Part shown: in pieces, positions 7,576-16,417 of the stretch
How positions within the stretch are numbered: position 1 is the stretch's first letter
How the letters are laid out: each line of letters begins with the position of its first letter
Source of the DNA: Aquimarina muelleri DSM 19832
Lineage (GTDB): Bacteria; Bacteroidota; Bacteroidia; Flavobacteriales; Flavobacteriaceae
Length of the DNA stretch: 64,000 nt
Reading direction: 5' to 3'
Assembly: GCF_000430665.1 (NCBI RefSeq)
Contig: NZ_AUML01000032.1
Coordinates: 1-64,000, forward strand
Program-made: the position numbers and the translations under genes
The notes under the pieces: generated by a model
Told to the model about the DNA's origin: nothing
What the model saw: the letters and a program-made list of their open reading frames with translations, nothing else
The model's database searches: none

Positions 7576-7660
7576 TAATACCAGATCGATTCTGGCACAA
7601 GCTTTTCTTTTTCATTGAAACAAAAAAATATTTATTTTCTTTTCCCGTAAATTAAAACAA
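7573..7660 (+). repeat. Dispersed structured repeat, copy 1
   Basis: This ~85-base segment is nearly identical to 54023-54110: GCTTAATACCAGATCGATTC, then TGGCACAAGCTTTTCTT, then TTCATTGAAACAAAAAAA and TTTTCTTTTCCCGTAAA. It contains a nested palindrome CCAGA-N5-TCTGG inside GCTT...AAGC. Both copies have the same orientation and lie just beyond the 3' end of a minus-strand gene. It is not a coding sequence. Confidence 0.7.
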
Positions 7661-7678
7661 CAACTCTGGTATAACTTA

Positions 7679-7709
7679 AAAAAGCATTCTGATGAACAGA
7701 ATGCTTTTT
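7679..7709 (-). terminator. Intrinsic terminator of the DUF2911 gene
   Basis: AAAAAGCATTCTG (7679-7691) pairs with CAGAATGCTTTTT (7697-7709) around an ATGAA loop. The A/T tracts on both sides let it work on either strand. It lies 27 bases beyond the end of the minus-strand gene. Confidence 0.8.
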
Positions 7710-7735
7710 AATAATTTGTGTGTAAAGAAAAATGT

Positions 7736-8578
7736 TTATTTAGCTCCCCACTCAGTAAGAGAGTCTTTATTCATTTTAACATAGTCGGCATTTCCTGCCT
7801 TACCTGCTAACTCTAACGACATTTTAGCTGCTTTTATTGCACCATCTTTATCACCAGATTTTGCATAAATCAAGGACTGCTGTCTATAATACCAAAAAGC
7901 AGGTTGTTTACTTAACGAAATCGCTTTATCAATATGTTCTTTAGCTTTAGCGGTCTCCCCTATTTCTTTATAAAATGTAGCTGCTTGGTAATGATCTCCA
8001 TCAGATGGTCCTGCCATTGCCTTTTCAATACTTGCTAAAGTAGCTTCTTTTGCTGAAGTTTGTATAGTAACTGCAGCTTCTGTATTAGCCCAAATAAAAT
8101 TAAGAACAGCAGATTCCATAGTAAAATCACTAAACATTATAGTAAATGTCTCTACATTCATAGGCAATGTATTAGCTTTTACTTTAACATTTGCAGCTAC
8201 TTTTGCATCTTCCCATTTTTGAGGAGTTCCCCAATTATTTGTGTCTTTATAAAAAATCACATCCCAGTTTTCTTTACCTGGTTTCGTAAAAATTGCGTAA
8301 GTACCTTTTTTAAGCTCTTTACCACCAACCTTTACATCATCACTAAAAGTAATTTGTGTGTTTTTATTGGCTCCTGTTCTCCAAAGTTTATCAAAGGGTA
8401 CTAAATCTCCAAAAATAGTTCTTCCTTTCATACTAGGACGTGAGTACTCTACTGAAACATCTGTTAATCCAATAACCTGCTCAATTTTTGAAATCGGACT
8501 TGGTTGTGGTGCTTTTACCTGAGCTTCAATCCCAAAGGACAATAAAGCAACAGAAAGAAATAAGACTATCTTTTTCAT
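7736..8578 (-). CDS. Secreted DUF2911 and TPR domain protein
   Basis: The 280-residue product has an SPI signal peptide (KKIVLFLSVALLSFGIEAQ) and then a DUF2911 domain (about residues 25-165: VEYSRPSMKGRTIFG, LWRTGANKNTQITF, KKGTYAIFTKPG, WGTPQKW). A short TPR-like helical tail follows (about 190-275: DHYQAATFYKEIGETAKAKEHIDKAI, FWYYRQQSLIYAKSGDKDGA). DUF2911 is a Bacteroidota-rich domain of unknown function in exported proteins. It is monocistronic, with its own terminator. Function unknown. Confidence 0.85.
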   Translation of the reverse strand: MKKIVLFLSVALLSFGIEAQVKAPQPSPISKIEQVIGLTDVSVEYSRPSMKGRTIFGDLVPFDKLWRTGANKNTQITFSDDVKVGGKELKKGTYAIFTKPGKENWDVIFYKDTNNWGTPQKWEDAKVAANVKVKANTLPMNVETFTIMFSDFTMESAVLNFIWANTEAAVTIQTSAKEATLASIEKAMAGPSDGDHYQAATFYKEIGETAKAKEHIDKAISLSKQPAFWYYRQQSLIYAKSGDKDGAIKAAKMSLELAGKAGNADYVKMNKDSLTEWGAK

Positions 8579-8938
8579 TATATAATTTTGTTTAATTTAC
8601 TTAATAACGAAAATAAGGATTACAAGGACATAAAAGGTTAACAAAACCTTAAAAATAGGAACCTTATATCTGTTTGCTTTTAAAAAGAATAATTAAAAAT
8701 ACACCTTTCTGAAGGTGTAATAATATTTAGCTTAGTGTTTGGTGGTACAAAAGCTATAATAATTAATAGAAATTACGGCAAGAGGTCTTCTTCATATTGT
8801 AGTGATGACTTGGGGCTTATAGCTATGTGCTGTAACGATTAGTAATACTTGTCAACTATCTCTACTAAAATATTGATATTATCAAAGATTAATTCTTTTT
8901 AACATATATTTACATTTTTAGAAAAACCATACCCCCCT
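8579..8938. other. Divergent intergenic region with perfect hairpin
   Basis: No gene is seen in this 360-base gap. A perfect 8-bp hairpin, TACACCTT-TCTG-AAGGTGTA, lies at 8700-8719, midway between the two divergent start codons. Its placement suggests an operator or a small-RNA terminator rather than an mRNA end. The rest is AT-rich and unremarkable. Confidence 0.4.
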
Positions 8939-9295
8939 ATGGAACATTTTACTAATGAATTTTGTGAAATAGAATTACATGACAAATATTCTATTCTTAC
9001 TATTAATGAAAATATAGATTTTACATTAAATAAAGCTTCTATCATAAGAGAAAAATTACGTAGTTATTATAAATCTAAAGACTTTATAATGATTAGTTAC
9101 CGTAAACACCAACATAAAGTTTCTGCTGAAGTATATAAAAAAGGACAACTAGAAAACATGAAAGGTCTAGCAATTGTTTCTAACAATAATAAAGAGAGAG
9201 AGAAAGCTATTATTGAACAACCACTATACGATAAATCTTTCACCTTTTTTAGTACTATAGAAGAAGCCAAATCTTGGGCGAAAAGTTTTTTTTAA
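8939..9295 (+). CDS. STAS/SpoIIAA-like small protein
   Basis: The 118-residue product has an alternating beta/alpha pattern (KYSILTINENIDFTL, KDFIMISYRKH, MKGLAIVSNN, KSFTFFSTIEEAKSWAKSF) typical of the SpoIIAA/STAS-like fold found in many small Flavobacteriia proteins. No catalytic motif is visible. It lacks a signal peptide and should be cytoplasmic. It is followed after 82 bases by the SRPBCC gene, and the run could be one transcript with the photolyase cluster. Fold assignment by pattern only; function unknown. Confidence 0.55.
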   Translation: MEHFTNEFCEIELHDKYSILTINENIDFTLNKASIIREKLRSYYKSKDFIMISYRKHQHKVSAEVYKKGQLENMKGLAIVSNNNKEREKAIIEQPLYDKSFTFFSTIEEAKSWAKSFF

Positions 9296-9377
9296 TTTAT
9301 AATATTTATATTTGTTTAATATTTATAGTTTTTTGTTAAACAAAAATAACGTAACTTTACTGTGTAATCCTATTCTT

Positions 9378-9872
9378 ATGAAGATTTATACACTAAAAGC
9401 AAAACAGCACCTTCCTATTTCTGTTAAAGAAGCATGGAAATTTCTTTCTAACCCAAATAACTTAAAAATCATAACTCCAGAGTATATGGGGTTTGAAATT
9501 ATATCTGGCGCAGATCGTGAGATGTATCCTGGTCAAATCATACAATATATTGTTACTCCAATAGCAGGAATTAAAACCAAATGGGTTACAGAAATAACCC
9601 ATGTAGAAGAAAACAAATACTTTGTAGACGAACAAAGATTTGGTCCCTATGCTTTATGGCATCATAAACATTTTATCAAAGAAATTAATGGAGGAATAGA
9701 AATGGAGGATATTATTGATTATAAAGTTCCTTTTGGTATTCTAGGACAATGTATACACCCATTTATAGTTAAACCAAAACTGAAAGAAATTTTCCAATAT
9801 AGAGAAAAGAAATTAATAGAACTTTTTGGAACTATTACTAACAAAACTAATAATTCAATCCTCTTTTCTTAA
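9378..9872 (+). CDS. SRPBCC-family (START-like) ligand-binding protein
   Basis: The product (164 residues) has the SRPBCC helix-grip layout: KQHLPISVKEAWKFLSNPNNLKIITPEYMGF at the start, a beta-rich middle (GIKTKWVTEITHV, WHHKHFIKE), and a long C-terminal helix (PKLKEIFQYREKKLIELFG). The start at 9378 is preferred over one 66 bases upstream, because family members begin right at the MKIYTL strand. It is followed after 10 bases by an SDR gene and then a photolyase; this trio is common in Flavobacteriia and suggests a light- or stress-related unit. The ligand is unknown. Confidence 0.7.
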   Translation: MKIYTLKAKQHLPISVKEAWKFLSNPNNLKIITPEYMGFEIISGADREMYPGQIIQYIVTPIAGIKTKWVTEITHVEENKYFVDEQRFGPYALWHHKHFIKEINGGIEMEDIIDYKVPFGILGQCIHPFIVKPKLKEIFQYREKKLIELFGTITNKTNNSILFS

Positions 9873-9882
9873 AAATAAAATA

Positions 9883-10581
9883 ATGAAAAAAAATATACTT
9901 CTTATTGGTGGCAGCCACGGAATAGGTTTTGAAATTGCTCTAAAATTATATAGCGAACATACTATTTTTATTGCCTCTAGAACTTCTGAAAACTTAGGGA
10001 ATCTTGAAGTTACTCACATCCCCTACGATACGTCTAAAGATGAAATTGATGTTTCTTTACTTCCTGAAAGGATAGACGGATTTGTATATTGTCCTGGTAG
10101 CATTAATTTAAAACCTTTTAAAAGGCTCGAGTTAAAAGATTTTGAAGAGGACATGCAAATCAATTTTATGTTTTTGGTTAAAATCATACATGCATTACTC
10201 CCTAAATTAAAAAAATCAAAGCAAGCTAGTTTAATTTTTTTTAGTACAGTTGCCGTAAAAATAGGAATGCCTTTTCACACCAGTATTGCTGCAGCAAAAG
10301 GAGCTATTGAAGGTTTTGCAAAAGCACTAGCCGCAGAATATGCTCCCCTGTTTAGAGTAAATGTAATTGCCCCTTCGTTAACGGATACTCCATTAGCAAA
10401 AAAGTTATTGAATAATGAAAAAAAGCAAGAAATCATGGATAGTAGACATCCAATGAAACGTATTGGCCAAGCAGCAGACATAGCAAATATTGCTCGATTT
10501 TTGTTGAGCGATGATAGTAGTTGGATTACAGGTCAAGTTATTGGTGTTGATGGAGGCTTATCTACTTTAAATGTAAATTAA
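9883..10581 (+). CDS. SDR-fold protein lacking the catalytic tyrosine
   Basis: This 232-residue protein begins with the dinucleotide-binding GGSHGIGF loop and ends with SSWITGQVIGVDGG, both standard for short-chain dehydrogenases. The catalytic Ser (S121 in FFSTVAV) and Lys (K139) are present, but the Tyr of YxxxK is replaced by Ile (I135 in SIAAAKGA). It may therefore be a non-catalytic NAD(P)-binding protein or use other chemistry. The start at 9883 (MKKNILLIGG) is chosen over an earlier in-frame one because the glycine loop must lie near the N-terminus. The stop is directly followed by the photolyase start, so translation is likely coupled. Confidence 0.75.
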   Translation: MKKNILLIGGSHGIGFEIALKLYSEHTIFIASRTSENLGNLEVTHIPYDTSKDEIDVSLLPERIDGFVYCPGSINLKPFKRLELKDFEEDMQINFMFLVKIIHALLPKLKKSKQASLIFFSTVAVKIGMPFHTSIAAAKGAIEGFAKALAAEYAPLFRVNVIAPSLTDTPLAKKLLNNEKKQEIMDSRHPMKRIGQAADIANIARFLLSDDSSWITGQVIGVDGGLSTLNVN

Positions 10582-11892
10582 ATGAGTTCAAAAATATCTA
10601 TATTTTGGTTTAGAAGAGATCTAAGATTAGAAGATAATATTGGGCTTTTTAAAGCTTTACAATCAGAATATCCAGTTCTTCTTATTTTTATTTTTGACAA
10701 AAATATTCTAGATCAATTACCTAAAGATGATGCTAGAATATCCTTTATTTTTGAACGGTTAAAAAAAATAAATCACGAACTTAAAGCCAAACACAACAGC
10801 TCTCTATCTATATATCATAACACTCCCGAAAATATTTTTAAAAGCTTAATTTCTAAATATCAAATTCAAGCGGTATATACTAATCAGGATTATGAACCTT
10901 ATGCATTAACTAGAGATAATAAAATCAAAACTCTTTTACAAAAAAGTAACATACAATTTAATTCATTTAAAGATCAGGTTATATTTGAGAAGGATGAAAT
11001 TGTAAAAAAAGATGGTAATCCATATATAGTTTACACTCCTTATAAAAATCGCTGGAAAGAAACATTTGATTCCTCTAAACTAAAAATACATACCACTAAA
11101 CAACATCTTCACAATCTAGTGAAAAACATAGACTTTCCAGGTATTACTCTCCAAGAAATGGGTTTCATTACCTCATCTATAAAAGTTAGGGATTTTGATA
11201 CCTCGCCAGATATTATTCAAAACTATGAAGCAACACGTAATTTTCCTTCAAAAGAAAACGGAACTTCAAGAATAGGTCCACATCTTCGTTTTGGAACTGT
11301 AGGAATACGAACAATTATAAAAAAAGCTATTGAACAAGAAAACGAAGTATTTTTGTCTGAACTGATCTGGAGAGAGTTTTTTATGCAAATATTATGGCAT
11401 TATCCACATACAAAAAACACTTCTTTTAAACCAAAATATGACAGGATTGAATGGAGAAATAATGAACAAGATTTTCAAAATTGGACAATAGGAAAAACAG
11501 GCTATCCATTAGTAGATGCAGGAATGAGACAGTTAAACAAAACTGGATATATGCATAATCGAGTACGAATGGTTGTTGCTAGTTTTTTATGTAAACATTT
11601 ACTTATCGATTGGCGTTGGGGAGAAGCCTATTTTGCAGAAAAACTACTAGACTATGATATGTCTGCCAATGTAGGTAATTGGCAATGGGCAGCTGGATCT
11701 GGTGTCGATGCAGCTCCTTACTTCAGAATTTTTAATCCAACCACTCAAATTACTAAATTTGATAAGCAACTTATATATATTAACACTTGGGTAAAAGATC
11801 TCAATGAACTTAGCTACCCTTCACCTATAATAGAGCATAAAACTGCGAGAGAACGTTGCTTAAAAACATATAAAGAAGCACTTAATCAATAA
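10582..11892 (+). CDS. phr: Deoxyribodipyrimidine photolyase (CPD photolyase, cryptochrome/photolyase family)
   Basis: This flavoprotein repairs UV-induced pyrimidine dimers using blue light. At 436 residues it is of ordinary class I length. The N-terminal antenna domain begins FWFRRDLRLEDN. The C-terminal FAD domain has ELIWREFFMQILWHYP, MRQLNKTGYMHNRVRM, the DWRWGEAYF helix, and DMSANVGNWQWAAGSG followed by APYFRIFNP, all photolyase hallmarks. The WQWAAG segment is typical of CPD-repair enzymes rather than animal-like cryptochromes. It starts at the base after the SDR stop and forms a unit with that gene and the SRPBCC gene. Confidence 0.93.
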   Translation: MSSKISIFWFRRDLRLEDNIGLFKALQSEYPVLLIFIFDKNILDQLPKDDARISFIFERLKKINHELKAKHNSSLSIYHNTPENIFKSLISKYQIQAVYTNQDYEPYALTRDNKIKTLLQKSNIQFNSFKDQVIFEKDEIVKKDGNPYIVYTPYKNRWKETFDSSKLKIHTTKQHLHNLVKNIDFPGITLQEMGFITSSIKVRDFDTSPDIIQNYEATRNFPSKENGTSRIGPHLRFGTVGIRTIIKKAIEQENEVFLSELIWREFFMQILWHYPHTKNTSFKPKYDRIEWRNNEQDFQNWTIGKTGYPLVDAGMRQLNKTGYMHNRVRMVVASFLCKHLLIDWRWGEAYFAEKLLDYDMSANVGNWQWAAGSGVDAAPYFRIFNPTTQITKFDKQLIYINTWVKDLNELSYPSPIIEHKTARERCLKTYKEALNQ

Positions 11893-11973
11893 TCTATTTT
11901 ATAACATTTCTTTAAAGTTATAAACAGAAGTTTTTTGTAATTTACCATTGTTTAATCAATAAATTATAAGCTC

Positions 11974-12339
11974 ATGAATACTCAAACAGTTGCTAATAGA
12001 TTAGTTGAACTTTGTCGCCAAGGTGAAAATATGCAAGCTCTTAACGAATTATATGACAACAACATTGTAAGTAAAGAAATGCCAGGAAGCCCAAATGAAG
12101 TGACCTCTGGTATTGATGCTGTTATCAAAAAAAGTGAAGACTGGTATGCCTCTGTAGAAGAATTTCATGGTGGAGAAATATCTGATCCAGTTGTTGCAGA
12201 AAACCACTTTAGCTGCTCTATGAAAATGGATTGTACTTTTAAAGAAAGTGGACGTATGCAAATAGAAGAAGTATGTGTATATCAAGTAAATAATGGAAAA
12301 ATAACCGAAGAACAATTTTTCTATTCTACACCAAATTAA
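11974..12339 (+). CDS. SnoaL/NTF2-like protein
   Basis: The 121-residue product has the cone-shaped NTF2-like pattern: an N-terminal helical pair (VANRLVELCRQGENMQALNELY), a central VTSGIDAVIKKSEDWYAS, and C-terminal strands FSCSMKMDCTFK, EEVCVYQVNNGKITEEQFFY. Such proteins may be ketosteroid-isomerase-like enzymes or simple binders; catalytic identity cannot be told from sequence. A bidirectional terminator separates it from the convergent LysR gene. It may be transcribed with the photolyase 81 bases upstream. Confidence 0.75.
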   Translation: MNTQTVANRLVELCRQGENMQALNELYDNNIVSKEMPGSPNEVTSGIDAVIKKSEDWYASVEEFHGGEISDPVVAENHFSCSMKMDCTFKESGRMQIEEVCVYQVNNGKITEEQFFYSTPN

Positions 12340-12354
12340 CTTAACTCCTTAACA

Positions 12355-12401
12355 AATACACTTAAAAATCAAACCTTTGTGATTTGATTTCTAAGTGTAT
12401 T
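12355..12401. terminator. Bidirectional terminator between convergent genes
   Basis: AATACACTTA (12355-12364) pairs with TAAGTGTATT (12392-12401). An inner AAATCAAA/TTTGATTT stem extends it to about 18 bp. It sits between the NTF2-like gene and the LysR gene end. Confidence 0.75.
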
Positions 12402-12436
12402 CTCTAATAATATCTTCACGAATACTCCTTGTTTTG

Positions 12437-13315
12437 TTATAAAAAACGCCATATTTTCTCCAATACAGGATTACGATTATCTTGTTTCCAAATAACCGAA
12501 AGTGTAGCTTTTTGAGATATTTTTGGGATTTCTAAAAATTTTACCCCCAAATCAAACCCATATTGTAATGATGTAGGAACTATCGCTACTCCTAGCCCAC
12601 TCTCTACCAATTTAAAAATAGTTTGTGCATGCACTGATTTATGAGAAACTTTAGGCGTAAAACCTTTATCCTCACATATGCTCATAATCTTATCATAATA
12701 TAGGGAACTATAATCCGAAGAGAATAAAATAAAATGCTGATCCGATACCTGTGCTATATTTTTAAAATTCTTCTCCTCTAAGTAATGATTTTTTGGTAAG
12801 ACTAATGAAAATGTATCTACATGTACTGTTTTCATTTGTATTCCTTTTGGTACTCTGGCTAATCTAACAAACCCAAGATCTAGTTGATCTTTTTCTATCC
12901 CTTCCACTTGTAAATGATTAGACATTTCTTCTAAGCTAAATTGTACATTAGAGTATTGTTCATTAACTTTTATTAATAACTCAGGTATAATAGTTTGCAT
13001 TGCAGAACCCAAAAACCCTATTCGAATCTCTCCATCACTACCCTTATCAATTAAACGAGTTTGTTTTATGGTAAAATCAATATGATTAAAAATATAGTCT
13101 AATTCTTTTTTTAGATATTCTCCAGCAACGGTTAAACTTACTTTTCTCTTATTTCTTATAAAAAGAGTTACTCCTATTATTTCTTCCATTTGTTTGATCT
13201 GTCTACTCAAACCTGGTTGAGAAATAAATAGTCTATCTGCTGCTTTTCTAAAGTGTAATTCTTCGGCTACAGCCAAAAAATAAGTAAAATGTCGCAATTC
13301 TATTTGATAACCCAT
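12437..13315 (-). CDS. LysR-family regulator, probable regulator of the hut operon
   Basis: The 292-residue protein starts with a classic LysR winged helix (LRHFTYFLAVAEELHFRKAADRLFISQPGLSRQIKQME), followed by a periplasmic-binding-like effector domain (GEIRIGFLGSAMQTIIPELL through VESGLGVAIVPTSLQ). It is divergent from hutH with an 82-base gap holding a palindrome (13320-13336) in the position expected for autoregulated LysR operators. I infer that it controls histidine degradation, probably with urocanate or histidine as co-inducer. Most characterised hut operons use the GntR-type HutC or anti-terminator HutP instead, so a LysR here is unusual. Confidence 0.85.
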   Translation of the reverse strand: MGYQIELRHFTYFLAVAEELHFRKAADRLFISQPGLSRQIKQMEEIIGVTLFIRNKRKVSLTVAGEYLKKELDYIFNHIDFTIKQTRLIDKGSDGEIRIGFLGSAMQTIIPELLIKVNEQYSNVQFSLEEMSNHLQVEGIEKDQLDLGFVRLARVPKGIQMKTVHVDTFSLVLPKNHYLEEKNFKNIAQVSDQHFILFSSDYSSLYYDKIMSICEDKGFTPKVSHKSVHAQTIFKLVESGLGVAIVPTSLQYGFDLGVKFLEIPKISQKATLSVIWKQDNRNPVLEKIWRFL

Positions 13316-13319
13316 AGTT

Positions 13320-13336
13320 ATTAATCAATGATTAAT
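13320..13336. promoter_or_regulatory. Candidate LysR operator between lysR and hutH
   Basis: ATTAATC-AAT-GATTAAT is a perfect 7-bp inverted repeat with a 3-base spacer, five bases before the LysR start and 62 before hutH. It contains the T-N11-A core favoured by LysR proteins. Confidence 0.55.
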
Positions 13337-13397
13337 TTGGTATTTTTAATTATCAAAAATAGATATTAAATTAGTGCTAGCAAATAAAAACACGATA

Positions 13398-14978
13398 ATG
13401 TCAGAAACAATACATCATTTTTTATACGGAGAAGATCATTTAACAGCAGGAATAGCTTTAAAAATTGCGCAAGGAAAAATCCAGGGGATTATTTCTGAAG
13501 CTTCTAGAAAAAAAATTAAGACTAGCAGACAAACCGTACTAAATATTGTAGACAAAGGAGATCCTGTTTATGGTATAAATACAGGATTTGGACCACTTTG
13601 TACAACAAAGATTTCTAAAGAAAAAACAAACATTTTACAAAGTAATATTTTGCAAAGCCATAGTGTCGGCGTAGGGGATCCTATTGATTCTGAAATCGCA
13701 AAATTAATGATGATTCTTAAGGTGCAATCTCTATCCAAAGGATATTCTGGTATAGCAGAAGAAACTTTAGATAGAATTTTATGGCATATTGATAATGATG
13801 CGATACCTGTAGTTCCTAGCCAAGGATCTGTTGGTGCATCGGGAGATTTAGCTCCTCTATCGCATCTTTTTCTACCCTTATTAGGATTAGGAAAAGTAGT
13901 TTACAACAATAAAACGATTACTACTGCAGAATTATTTAAAGAAACTGGGATAAAACCTATTGACTTAGGTCCTAAAGAAGGATTAGCCTTAATAAACGGA
14001 ACTCAATTTATTGCAGCGCACGCAGTACAAGTAGTTGCCAAATTGCATAGTTGCCTATCACAAGCCGATATTATAGGTGCAATGATGATAGAAGGGTTGC
14101 AAGGATCTGTAAAACCATTTTTTGAAGAACTACATCAACTACGTCCTTTTAAAGGCAACATACATGTTGCCTCTAGAATAAAATCGCTATTAAAAGGATC
14201 TGAAATAATGGAAGATCATATCGATTGTGAGAGAGTTCAAGATCCTTATTCACTTCGATGTATGCCACAGGTTCATGGTGCATCCAGAAATGCATGGCTA
14301 CATTTAAAAGAACTTTTAGAAGTAGAATTGAATTCTGTAACCGACAACCCTATTATCATTAACGAAGAGCTTACTATTAGTGGAGGTAGTTTTCATGGAC
14401 AACCACTGGCAATGGCTATAGATTATGCTTGTCTGGCTGCTTCAGAACTTGGTAATATCTCTGATCGAAGAATATACCTATCCCTAGAAGGTAACTCTCC
14501 CGGGGTACCTAAACTATTAATGTCGGATACTGGTATTAATTCAGGTTACATGATACTACAATATACTACAGCTGCATTAGCTAGTGAAAACAAAGGATTA
14601 TGTTTTCCTTCAAGTGCAGATAGTATTCCTACTTCACTTGGTCAAGAAGATCATGTAAGCATGGGATCTATAGGAGGAAGAAAAGCTTTACGAGTTATTG
14701 ATAATCTAGAAAAAATACTAGCTATAGAACTTTTAACCGCAGCACAAGCATTTGAGTTCAGAAAACCATTGAAATCTGGGATTATTTTAGATGAAATTCA
14801 CAAAAAAGTGCGTGAAACTGTTTCTTTTGCAGATAAAGACCGTGTGTTTGCTGAGGATATCGAAAAAGGAATTGAAATAATTAAAAATAGAACAATTATT
14901 AATACCGCTAACCAAATAGCAAAAAAAGAACAGGTATCTATAGAAACCCAATTTTCAGATGAATTCGAAGTTTATTAA
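13398..14978 (+). CDS. hutH: Histidine ammonia-lyase
   Basis: This enzyme removes ammonia from L-histidine to give urocanate, the first step of histidine use. The signature GSVGASGDLAPLSH contains the Ala-Ser-Gly triplet (147-149) that cyclises to the MIO electrophile. YGINTGFGPL, the conserved SFHGQPLA block and the EDHVSMGS segment also match. Length (526 residues) is slightly above the usual ~510. The ATG at 13398 is preferred over a GTG at 13374. It is the first gene of a hut operon on this strand. Alternative phenylalanine ammonia-lyase activity is unlikely given the neighbours. Confidence 0.95.
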   Translation: MSETIHHFLYGEDHLTAGIALKIAQGKIQGIISEASRKKIKTSRQTVLNIVDKGDPVYGINTGFGPLCTTKISKEKTNILQSNILQSHSVGVGDPIDSEIAKLMMILKVQSLSKGYSGIAEETLDRILWHIDNDAIPVVPSQGSVGASGDLAPLSHLFLPLLGLGKVVYNNKTITTAELFKETGIKPIDLGPKEGLALINGTQFIAAHAVQVVAKLHSCLSQADIIGAMMIEGLQGSVKPFFEELHQLRPFKGNIHVASRIKSLLKGSEIMEDHIDCERVQDPYSLRCMPQVHGASRNAWLHLKELLEVELNSVTDNPIIINEELTISGGSFHGQPLAMAIDYACLAASELGNISDRRIYLSLEGNSPGVPKLLMSDTGINSGYMILQYTTAALASENKGLCFPSSADSIPTSLGQEDHVSMGSIGGRKALRVIDNLEKILAIELLTAAQAFEFRKPLKSGIILDEIHKKVRETVSFADKDRVFAEDIEKGIEIIKNRTIINTANQIAKKEQVSIETQFSDEFEVY

Positions 14979-15064
14979 AACGACACCGTAATTTAATTGA
15001 AAACAAAAACAGTTTTTTTCATTAAAGAAATGGTATACATCCAGTTCATCACTAAAAATACAAT

Positions 15065-16306
15065 ATGAAACAGTATAAACTAATAGGTCCAATTACACAA
15101 CTCATTTCTTTGGATACTATAAAAACCAAAGGCTCTGTAAAAGATCAGGATCTAATTATTATAGAAAAAGCAGGTATTCTTATTGAAGACGAAAAAATAC
15201 ATACTATTGGTCAGTTTTCGGATTTAAAAGAAAAAGCAGATATACATACTACCGAAATTATAGAGCTACATACAGATTATGTGTGTACTCCTGGGTTTAT
15301 CGATGCGCATACACATATCTGTTTTTCAGGATCAAGAGCTAATGATTATGCTATGCGAAACGCAGGAAAATCTTATCTTGAAATAGCAAAAGCTGGTGGT
15401 GGTATTTGGGATACAGTAACCCAAACCAGAAAAGCCAGTATACAGGAACTTTCTAATGGAGTAATAAAAAGAGCCAATACCCTATTAAAAAATGGTATTA
15501 CAACGGTGGAAGTAAAAAGCGGATATGGTCTTTCTGTAGAAGAAGAGCTTAAAATGCTACGGGCTATAAAAAATGCCAGTCCAGAAACAAAAGTAGATTT
15601 AATTACTACTTGTCTTGCTGGGCATATGTTGCCAAAAGATTATACAGGAGATCATAAAGAATATCTCGAAGAAATTAGCACGACCCTATTCCCTATTTTA
15701 AAAGAAGAAAAACTAGCAAATAGAATTGATGCTTTTATAGAACAAAGTGCTTTTTCTCCATCTCATATTTACCCTTATTTTGAAAAAGCAAAACACATGG
15801 GATTTGATATTACAGTACATGCAGATCAATTTACTGCAGGAGGTAGTGAAGTGGCTGTAAAAGTAGAAGCAATAAGTGCCGATCATTTAGAAGCAAGTAC
15901 TGATAAAGAAATACAAATGCTAGCAAAAAGCAATGTAGTTTCTGTAGCATTACCAGGTGCATCGATAGGATTAGGGTGTAGCTTTACCCCTGCTAGAAAA
16001 ATTCTGGATGCAGGAGGAGCACTAGCAATAGCAAGCGATTGGAACCCAGGTTCTGCTCCTATGGGTGATTTACTAATGCAAGCTTGTGTTTTAGGTACTT
16101 TTGAAAAATTAAGTAATGCCGAAGTCCTTGCTGGGGTAACATCCAGAGCCGCAGCAGCACTTAATCTTAAGGATAGAGGAAAATTGGTTTCAGGAATGTT
16201 AGCAGATTTCAACCTGTTTCCTACCCACTCTATTCATGAAATTTTTTATCATCAAGGCAAGCTTGTTCCCTCGCAAGTATGGAAACGAGGAGTTTTAGTA
16301 CCCTAA
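15065..16306 (+). CDS. hutI: Imidazolonepropionase
   Basis: This amidohydrolase opens the ring of imidazolone-5-propionate to give N-formimino-L-glutamate. The metal-binding HxH is in PGFIDAHTHICFSGSRA. TVEVKSGYGL, the metal His of HADQF and the SDWNPGSAPMGDL active-site Asp segment are all present. The length of 413 residues is standard. It is preceded by an 86-base gap after hutH and followed by a hairpin before hutU. It is cytoplasmic, and acts third in the pathway although second in the operon. Confidence 0.95.
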   Translation: MKQYKLIGPITQLISLDTIKTKGSVKDQDLIIIEKAGILIEDEKIHTIGQFSDLKEKADIHTTEIIELHTDYVCTPGFIDAHTHICFSGSRANDYAMRNAGKSYLEIAKAGGGIWDTVTQTRKASIQELSNGVIKRANTLLKNGITTVEVKSGYGLSVEEELKMLRAIKNASPETKVDLITTCLAGHMLPKDYTGDHKEYLEEISTTLFPILKEEKLANRIDAFIEQSAFSPSHIYPYFEKAKHMGFDITVHADQFTAGGSEVAVKVEAISADHLEASTDKEIQMLAKSNVVSVALPGASIGLGCSFTPARKILDAGGALAIASDWNPGSAPMGDLLMQACVLGTFEKLSNAEVLAGVTSRAAAALNLKDRGKLVSGMLADFNLFPTHSIHEIFYHQGKLVPSQVWKRGVLVP

Positions 16307-16327
16307 GATATTACCTTTTTTGCCCTA

Positions 16328-16379
16328 CAGAGTCGAATCGGAAGATGGATCTTAAGTATTTTTTTCCATTTCGGCTCTG
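16328..16379 (+). other. Intra-operon hairpin between hutI and hutU
   Basis: CAGAGTCGAA (16328-16337) pairs with TTCGGCTCTG (16370-16379) with one G-U pair. GGAA/TTCC lengthens the stem inside. It lies 21 bases after the hutI stop and 39 before hutU, and could cut or partly end the transcript. Confidence 0.45.
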
Positions 16380-16417
16380 CTTAACCTAACTAAAATTTTA
16401 ATTTAAAACATATATCG

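Larger units (their letters stand above)
7326..7735. other. Gene-free interval with hairpins and a repeat
   Basis: This 410-base interval between convergent genes contains the hairpin at 7335-7370, a possible gene remnant (7444-7575), the dispersed repeat (7573-7660) and a terminator (7679-7709). Nothing else is evident. Confidence 0.5.
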
